NCBI GenBank assembly: GCA_001662425.1
Contig: BDDC01000282.1
Span: forward strand, 1-64,000
DNA length: 64,000 bases
DNA from: Chlamydomonas sphaeroides
Lineage: Eukaryota > Chlorophyta > Chlorophyceae > Chlamydomonadales > Chlamydomonadaceae
Reading direction: 5' to 3'
Part shown: one piece after another, positions 57,555-64,000 of the stretch
Position numbering within the stretch: the stretch's first letter is position 1
How the letters are laid out: each line of letters begins with the position of its first letter
Notes under the pieces: generated by a model
Told to the model about the DNA's origin: nothing
Seen by the model: only the letters and a program-made list of their open reading frames with translations
The model's database searches: none
Translations under genes and position numbers: made by a program

Positions 57555-57564
57555 ATTTAAAAGG
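57555..57564 (+). promoter_or_regulatory. Possible TATA-like box of the lectin gene
   Basis: ATTTAAAAGG, about 62-71 nt upstream of the lectin ATG, in an otherwise GC-rich flank. Position and sequence fit a TATA element with a short 5' UTR; no transcript start is visible. Confidence 0.35.
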
Positions 57565-57625
57565 CGTAGCATAGCCACCGCGCACGGCCCGTCACGCAAG
57601 TTTGTTTACCTGACGCGACGCAACA

Positions 57626-60600
57626 ATGAAACGAGCGACAATTGCATACGCAGTGACATGCATCATGCTGCTAGGGCTCGCCGCAGAATGCCAAGCGGGT
57701 AGGTGGGGCGTTCCAGGCCGACATCCTGTCGAGCATCTGCTGGCGTGTCGCGGCGCTGCGTCCAGCAGAGAGTGCATACCTTGCAGCGCCATGTCCTGGA
57801 GCCCTCTGCAATGGCTCGAGGCACGCGCCAATTCGAGACGCCGAAGCGCCACGTCCTACCCACTTCTCTCCTTCCCCCACCTGTCCCCCTCCGACAGGGC
57901 GCAAGGGCCGATCCCTCCAGCAGCAGGCCCCTCCGTCCCCGAAGCCCCCGCGCCCACCGCGCCCGCCGCTCTCCCCACGGCCGCCGCGTCCGCCGCTCTC
58001 CCCGCGCCCGTCTCGCCCTCCTGTGCCCAGCCCGCCGCCCAGCCCACCCCCGCCGCCGCCGCCTGTGCCCCCGCCGCCGCCGCGCTCATGCTCCGATCTA
58101 GAGCAGGGCCCCTGCGGCACCCCCACGGCCACGGCCTTCGACGACGCCGCGTCCGCCGCAGCCAACGGCCACGTGACCGGCTGGCGCTGGTGGGGCGGCA
58201 GCGCAGCCCGGGTCACAGGCATCCAGGTGCGCGCAGTTGGGTGGCCGCAGTTGGGTAGAGAGCGGGAGAGAAACCCTTGAAAACCAGATTGTGGTGGCAA
58301 CGCAAGACCTAAGGTCAACCAGGGCGCGCCATCCGCGGCCGCCGCTGTCGCGCCTCGCTTTGCTGGCCCCGCCGCGCTCCGCTGCGCTGCACTGTGTTGC
58401 CTGCCCCGGGGCCGCAGCCGTCAGCCCAGCCTGCTGCCACCACCCTGTGCCTGCCCTGCGTGTGAGGACAGGATAACTGTCTCAGCATCCAGAGGCTTTT
58501 GGGCTGATCCTGTTGTTACAATGGGTGCGAATTGCCTGGATGGCTGACCAATGCTAGATCGTAAGATCGCTGATTCGAAGGCCATTATGAGCAGATGAAC
58601 ACAGGACTCCACCTCCTTGATCAAAAGTGAATATCCGTGTGCGGTTGCTCCTTACATACCCGCGGGCAATAGCGAAAACCCCTCGCCGACAGCCGGGAAG
58701 GACGCACGCCGGTCAAATACGAATAACAAGTACCTTTGTCAAGAGCATATACCGGAGGGTCTCACGAGGACGTTCGCTCTTAGAAAGGGGAGAGTGTGAG
58801 GACAGGATAACTGTCTCAGCATCCAGAGGCTTTTGGGCTGATCCTGTTGTTATACTGCGCTCACCGCCCAGCCTTGCCCGCCCGCTGCAGCTCCCAGCAG
58901 ATTCCTGCCAACCCCCCAGCACCCTCCCACACACTCTGCTGACCCGTCGCAGTTCCGCTACGGCTCCGTATGGGGCGTGCCCCACGGCTCGCGCACCGTG
59001 GGCTTCGGCCCCTTCGCCGCGCTGCTGGGCCCAGGCGAGCACGTGGCTTCGGTGCAGGTGCGTGCATGCGTGCGAGGCTCTTAAAGCAGCGCAGGAGCAA
59101 CCCCGCTCGGCGGTGTGACGGCCGGAACCGTGGAATGAGCTCACCACATTGTAATTGTGTCGAGGACGAGCCGCGCCCGGCTACTGATGAGTGGCTGTCG
59201 AGCCGTCAGCTCTGTTGCGTAGTGGTGGTCTAGGCACAGGTGACAGTCTCCTTATCGTTACAGCTTATTGCGTCTGCTCACGCAAGCTAAGGATGCCCTT
59301 CTGGCAGTGACTGTACCCTAGCAAGCGTAGCGTCTGGTCTCACATACTATTCGCCGTACACACTGCTGTGTTTGGGCGTGACCGTTTCTCGGCCACCCGT
59401 TGCGTACTGCCAGAAGGGCATCCTTAGCTTGCGTGAGCAGACGCAATAAGCTGTAACGATAAGGAGACTGTCACCTGTGCATAGACCACCACTACGCAAC
59501 AAGCTCTGAGCAATTGCTGGCGGACGGGTGTGTTCCAGTGTTGAGCAGAACAGATCCCCACACGCGGTGTGTACGCTTGCAGGTGGCGCTGGCGGGGTTC
59601 GTGTACGGCGCCAAGATGGGCACCAACACGGGCCGGGTGCTGGCCATCGGCAACGTCAACCCGGCGGGGGCCAGCTGGGACAACGCCACGGCCTGCCTGC
59701 CCGCCACGCGGCTGAGCTACGTCAAGGGGTGAGGCAGCGGCGTGGGCTGCGAGGCCGGTGCTGCGGGCACACCGTAATATCGCTGTACGGCAGCACCACG
59801 GTGCATCGCGCCGTGCTCCAAACACGCTGTGTGAGCGAGCGCGATGGCGCCGCACGGCGGCGATGTCGCACGATGCCGCACGTGTGAGGCCGCGGGAGCT
59901 GTGGCAGCAGCATCCGCCGCGGAGGACCGTCGGCACGCTGGCCCAGGCGAGAGACATCGCAGCAGCGCGGGCGACTGAGGTGCGCGCTCCTCCCTCCGCC
60001 CGCCGGTGCAGCTCCACGCGGGTCGCCAGCCTGCTCGAGTACAGCATCGTCGTGTCGTCGCTGTCGTTCGTGTGGGAGGTGCCGCCGCCGTCGCCGCCGC
60101 CCTCGCCCGCGCCGTCGCCGCCGCCGGCGGCGCCGCCGTCGCCTGAGCCGGCGTCCTCCCCGCCGCCGCTGCCGCCCACACCCTGCCATGACCTGGAGCA
60201 GGTGAGTCCGACGGCACTTGCTCACCCACCTCGCACACACGCCGGACTCAGAACTGATAACGAGGGACTTAGGCCAACGGCACGCGCTGATGCGGGTCAA
60301 GCTGCTCCGCTGCAAACGTGCACATGTGCCATCAGTAACAAGCAATCTATCGCAATGGCGTGACTTCGCAGGGCCCCTTTGGCACCACCACCGCGGCGAC
60401 GTTTGACGACTCGGCGGCGGCCGCCGCGGCCTATGTGACGGGCTGGCAGTGGTGGGGCGGCGCCACGCGCGTCACGGCCTTCAGGTGCGTGCGTGGCAGC
60501 GACCGGGAGGGGCCCGCGACAGAGCTCTACACAGGGCACGTCGGGGCTGGTGGGAATGAAGCTATGGAGCAAGAGCAGCGTTGCTGTCAAGTACCGGTAT

Positions 60601-61105
60601 CCGCTAGTGGGTGGCTTGGTCGGGATGGCCACGCATGCCCCAGCTGAGGCCAACCGGCTCCTGGGTAGCGCGCGTCCGGCGCCTTCGTTCCGCTGTTCCG
60701 TCCAGCGCGGGCTCGAAAGATGCCCTTGCTCCCCTCGGCGGCAAACCAATTGTTGCCGTACGGCATGGCGGTCGCAGGCTCAAGTACGGCACGGCCACGT
60801 GGGGGCCCTGGTACGGCAGGCGCACCGGCTTCGGGCCGTTCGGCAAGCAGCTGGCGGCCGGCGACTACGTCACGTCCGTACAGGTCTACGCTGGCGCAAT
60901 CCTGTACGGCATGCAGCTCCGTACGAACGCTGGTGCGACGGCCGTCATGGGCAGCGCCAGCCCAACCGCCGACGCGCCCGGAGTCAACGGAACGGCCTGC
61001 CTGTGGCCGCTGCGGCTGCACACGATCAAGGGCTCGCTACGTTTGGGTACGGAGTACACGTCGGCCATCTCGTCTGTGACGCTGGTGTGGGAGACTGCAT
61101 TCTGA
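57626..61105 (+). CDS. Secreted protein with two jacalin-like lectin domains and Pro-rich linkers
   Basis: Seven exons, all in phase: 57626-57698, 57898-58226, 58953-59057, 59583-59728, 60012-60201, 60372-60484, 60778-61105; 427 aa. A signal peptide (MKRATIAYAVTCIMLLGLAA) leads into KGRSLQQQ and a hydroxyproline-type linker (PPSPKPPRPPRPPLSPRPP...). Domain 1 has GTPTATAFDDAA, HVTGWRWWGG, VTGIQFRYGSVWG, VGFGPF and YGAKMGTNTG; a second (PPSP)n linker follows. Domain 2 has GTTTAATFDDSA, YVTGWQWWGG, LKYGTATWGPW, TGFGPFG, YVTSVQVYAGAILYGMQL and VTLVWE. The FDD, WWGG/YG, FGPFG and GE/GD-x-V-x-S-V-Q elements follow the three-fold beta-prism of jacalin lectins. Likely role: carbohydrate binding at the cell wall or extracellular matrix. 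The matching 'CSDLEQGP' and 'CHDLEQGP' leaders show domain duplication. Introns 2 and 3 carry mobile elements. Confidence 0.86.
58461..58520. repeat. Left LTR of the TRIM-like element
   Basis: 60 bp, TG...CA; paired with 58795-58854. Confidence 0.88.
58795..58854. repeat. Right LTR of the TRIM-like element
   Basis: 60 bp; identical to the left copy except one C/T change next to its last base. Confidence 0.88.
59213..59501. mobile_element. Foldback/MITE element with 96-bp inverted arms
   Basis: Arms 59213-59308 and 59406-59501 are inverted copies with one mismatch, starting TGTTGCGTAGTGG and separated by 97 bp. AGCTC occurs immediately on both sides (59208-59212 and 59502-59506), giving a 5-bp target duplication. 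No ORF. It sits in intron 3 of the lectin gene. Confidence 0.9.
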
Positions 61106-62008
61106 TGAAGCGCTGGATGGTGAGTACTGGTTGGACGAAGCACGGAGGAGAGGCGGCGGGACTTATTTTGCGGAGCAAGCACTGCTGGCGAGGCATGGGC
61201 TGCTGTGGGTAACGGAGGGAGGGCATGCAAGCATGCAAGCGGGCCGGCAGCCGGTCAATGGCACGGGCAGGGACTGCAGCGGCATGGGCTGCAATGTGCC
61301 ATCTGTCCGAGAGATTTGTGTTTAGTGATACCGTACCGAGTGATTGGTGGACGCATGCGCGGCGATGGCTTGGCGGTGGGCCTCGCTGGATTTGCGGCTG
61401 CCTTGGGTCAGGGGTGAAACCCTGCTATGGGTGCTATGCCAGTTGGGGTATTCATAATTGCGGTGTTGCGGCGCCGTCCTGCGTCATACAATTTTGTACA
61501 TACGTATGGGCTTAGCGAGGTTGCGATGGACGCCATCATGCTGGCCAGCTGTCGGCGTAGGCCATATGATTCTTCGTTTGAGCATCACAGGCGCGGCGGC
61601 CGCTTGCAAGCGGCGGCCGCTCGCACGCAGGCGGTACCATGCTGCTGGGCCATGCTGAGGACGGAGCGTGGGACGGAGGCTTGTGTGTGCCGCTGCCGAA
61701 CGCCGTGGACATGGAGCCCGGCTTCCTTGTTGGGCGCCTGCATTGTTGGACGGCTTGCTTATTATTGCGGCCAACAGGCTAGTGGCTACTGGCCGTGGCC
61801 AGGTAGGGGAGACGACTTCCCCGGCGGTAGCCGTGGTCGGCGACGAAGTCGATTGTCACTTTGGCCTGCCGTGGTTGCGGCTGCTCCTGACGACGAGTCT
61901 GATCATGCACCTTACCGGTGACGTATGCGGCGCGGACTATGCGGCCGGCTGGCTGTAAGAGTGGTCTGCCAAGCTAGTTGCGAGTGCGTGCGTTGCCTGT
62001 CGACAGCA
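61106..62008 (+). other. 3' UTR and downstream flank of the lectin gene
   Basis: No supported coding exon. A perfect 14-bp palindrome (ccgcttgcaagcgg) lies near 61600. The TGTAA at 61954 probably ends the lectin transcript. Confidence 0.5.
61954..61958 (+). terminator. Candidate TGTAA polyadenylation signal of the lectin gene
   Basis: TGTAA about 850 nt after the lectin stop codon, in the transcript orientation. Confidence 0.5.
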
Positions 62009-62437
62009 NNNNNNNNNNNNNNNNNNNNNNNNNNNNNNNNNNNNNNNNNNNNNNNNNNNNNNNNNNNNNNNNNNNNNNNNNNNNNNNNNNNNNNNNNNNN
62101 NNNNNNNNNNNNNNNNNNNNNNNNNNNNNNNNNNNNNNNNNNNNNNNNNNNNNNNNNNNNNNNNNNNNNNNNNNNNNNNNNNNNNNNNNNNNNNNNNNNN
62201 NNNNNNNNNNNNNNNNNNNNNNNNNNNNNNNNNNNNNNNNNNNNNNNNNNNNNNNNNNNNNNNNNNNNNNNNNNNNNNNNNNNNNNNNNNNNNNNNNNNN
62301 NNNNNNNNNNNNNNNNNNNNNNNNNNNNNNNNNNNNNNNNNNNNNNNNNNNNNNNNNNNNNNNNNNNNNNNNNNNNNNNNNNNNNNNNNNNNNNNNNNNN
62401 NNNNNNNNNNNNNNNNNNNNNNNNNNNNNNNNNNNNN
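62009..62437. other. Assembly gap, 429 N
   Basis: Undetermined bases between the lectin 3' flank and the RRP41 5' flank. Confidence 0.99.
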
Positions 62438-63017
62438 TACTAACTGAGACACACACACGGGCTCATTGCATAATGCTGCGCTAGTGGTTGCGTGCGGACG
62501 CGGCCATGGGCCTCGCAGCCATCATAAGGGTATGGTGTGTCGGTTACGTGTATGTCGAGCAAGGTGCTGGTGTCGCCCTTTTAAGACTGCACTCATCTGG
62601 AGCGTGACTGTACCTGTAACCTGTGACCTGTAACTTGTAATCTGCAATTGTCGCCGCATTTCAGCCTTGCTGGTTTAGCCGAACATCCGTCCGCCTACAC
62701 GGCGGGGAGCTCAAGGGGCTAGTGCAGGGGAGTGACGCGCGTGCGGGTTTGGCGACTGCCCGAACGGCAAACGCGTACGCACCGGAATCTGTATCGCATT
62801 TGACCAGTAGGCACTCACGAGTTTACACAAAGTCGTGACGAAGGCACTTGCAAGCAGCAACTCTTCTTCTGCTCAGTAACAGACCTCGCCAGACTGCTAC
62901 GCTAACGAAATATCTTACTGCTTCATAGCTCATTATCGTCGTTGAATACTGGCGCCGCCGGCATTGACAGACGCCGCTTAGCCATCTCACTCGCCGCTCG
63001 CTGCCGGCCGCAGCGGC
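62438..63017. other. 5' flank of RRP41
   Basis: No gene seen. Three TGTAA pentamers cluster at about 62615-62640, which may mark the 3' end of a plus-strand transcript coming from the gap. The part next to 63018 is the RRP41 promoter and 5' UTR. Confidence 0.4.
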
Positions 63018-64000
63018 ATGGAGTATGTGAGCCCCGAGGGCCTGCGGCTAGACGGCCGCAGGCCCCGGGAGCTGCGACGCATCAACTGCCAGCTTGACGT
63101 GCTGGCCAACGCCGACGGCTCCGCCATCTTCGAGATGGGCAACACTAAGGCACGTCGCCCAGGACCCCGGCTCAGGCGGTGCCTTCCTACCCCGCGCAGT
63201 TGCTGAGCCGGGGACCCCGCAGCCCTCTACCTGCGCTCACGCCCGGCCGCCCGCTCGCCATGTGCGCTGCAGGTGCTGGCGGCTGTGTTTGGGCCGCACG
63301 CCGTCACGCGGCGGTCCGACATGCGCGAGGACGCGGCCATCGTGGTGTGCGAGTACAGCATGGCCTCCTTCAGCACGGGTGCGGGCCAGGCTACCACCGG
63401 GCGGTCTCCTAGCTGTGCCGCCGTGCGAAGCGTACCGGCATCGGAGCATCAGTCGGCAGGGGCGCGCCCCGCCTCGCGTGCCAGCAACACCGGCGGTGGC
63501 CGGCACCCTGATGCAAATGCGGACCCGCCAGCACCAACAGCACACGGGAGGATCCTGTCGCTGGTTCTAGACCGACAAGCGGCGGCCTTGGCCCTCCCTG
63601 CGCCGCTAGCCGTCACGCGGTCCCAACCGTCGTGTGGGATGCCGCGCTGCGTCGCTGTGGGCCTAGGGCACCTGGCACCGCGAATTGGCGCGAGGTACAC
63701 GTACCGCATGTGGTGGGGTGCGGTGTGCGCTGACGCGAGCTGGTGTCAAGGCGCTGAGCAGCACCCCTACCCCCCGCCTCCCCACGCCTTGAACTTGCCC
63801 CTCTGCCGGCCAGGCAAGCTGCCTCTGTGCCGAGAGGGCTGCAGCCAGCGCGCTCGCCCCACCCTTTCTATCGCACCGTCGAAGTGCCGCGCCGCCCTCC
63901 CGACCACAGGCGAGCGGCGCAAGCGCGGCAAGGGCGACCGGCGCTCCACCGAGCTCACGGCCGTCATCCGCAACACGCTGGAGCAGGCCATCATGACGGA
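63018..64000 (+). CDS. RRP41: Exosome complex core subunit RRP41 (partial, 3' end beyond window)
   Basis: RRP41 is an RNase PH-like ring subunit of the nuclear and cytoplasmic exosome, which degrades and trims RNA 3' ends. Exons: 63018-63149, 63273-63378 and 63910 to beyond 64000. Diagnostic sequence: EYVSPEGLRLDGRRPRELRR at the N-terminus, GSAIFEMGNTK, then VLAAVFGPHAVTRRSD, CEYSMASFSTGERRKRGKGD and RRSTELTAVIRNTLEQAIM. These match the family's start and order with no insertions. Phases fit only if intron 1 uses a GC donor (AAG|GCACGT). The third exon runs off the window, so the C-terminal half is missing. Confidence 0.95.

Larger units (their letters stand above)
58461..58854. mobile_element. 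TRIM-like non-autonomous LTR retroelement
   Basis: Two 60-bp direct repeats (58461-58520 and 58795-58854) differ at one position. They start TGTGAGG and end in ACA (left) or ATA (right), i.e. LTR-type TG...CA ends. A purine-only tract (agaaaggggagag) abuts the right repeat, and a TGG-initial candidate primer-binding site begins 1 nt after the left repeat. CTGCG directly flanks both ends (58456-58460, 58855-58859) as a 5-bp target duplication. The 274-bp interior has no coding capacity. It lies in intron 2 of the lectin gene. Confidence 0.88.

Overview
The window looks like nuclear DNA from a chlamydomonadalean (volvocine-type) green alga. It is very GC-rich, has intron-dense genes with GTGAG/GTGCG donors and C-rich CAG acceptors, long Ala/Gly/Pro-rich low-complexity protein segments, TGTAA polyadenylation signals, a secreted lectin with hydroxyproline-type (PPSP)n linkers, and SRCR-like secreted proteins. 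Single ORFs mean little here. I rebuilt genes by joining exons whose splice phases agree.

Layout. On the minus strand: a 9-exon gene for a Gln/Ala-rich protein with a possible small zinc site (8677-2761); a gene-poor stretch holding a truncated copy of the SAE1 3' end (about 11.7-12.04 kb); SAE1, the small subunit of the SUMO-activating enzyme (17244-14263); a mitochondrial-like, tail-anchored small protein with two WW-like repeats (19177-17482); a giant armadillo-repeat gene of about 30 exons and more than 3,600 aa (38412-20107); two tandem paralogous F-box-like/leucine-rich-repeat genes (43774-39943 and 48811-45201) with a frameshifted relic of the same family at about 49.2-49.4 kb; a possible small AT-hook-like ORF; and a secreted SRCR-type gene (55886-51256). 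On the plus strand: a secreted tandem jacalin-like lectin gene (57626-61105) and the 5' part of RRP41, an exosome core subunit (63018 to the window end).

Mobile DNA sits in introns of the lectin gene. One is a 394-bp terminal-repeat retrotransposon in miniature (60-bp LTRs, TG...CA ends, polypurine tract, 5-bp target duplication). The other is a 289-bp foldback/MITE element with 96-bp inverted arms and a 5-bp target duplication. Minisatellites are frequent in introns and in the 3' region of the armadillo gene.

No operon-like logic applies. Functional themes are SUMO activation, RNA exosome, ubiquitin-ligase-like adaptors (inferred), and extracellular carbohydrate or ligand binding. Assembly gaps lie at 11776-11785, 29718-30051 and 62009-62437; the second interrupts the armadillo gene.
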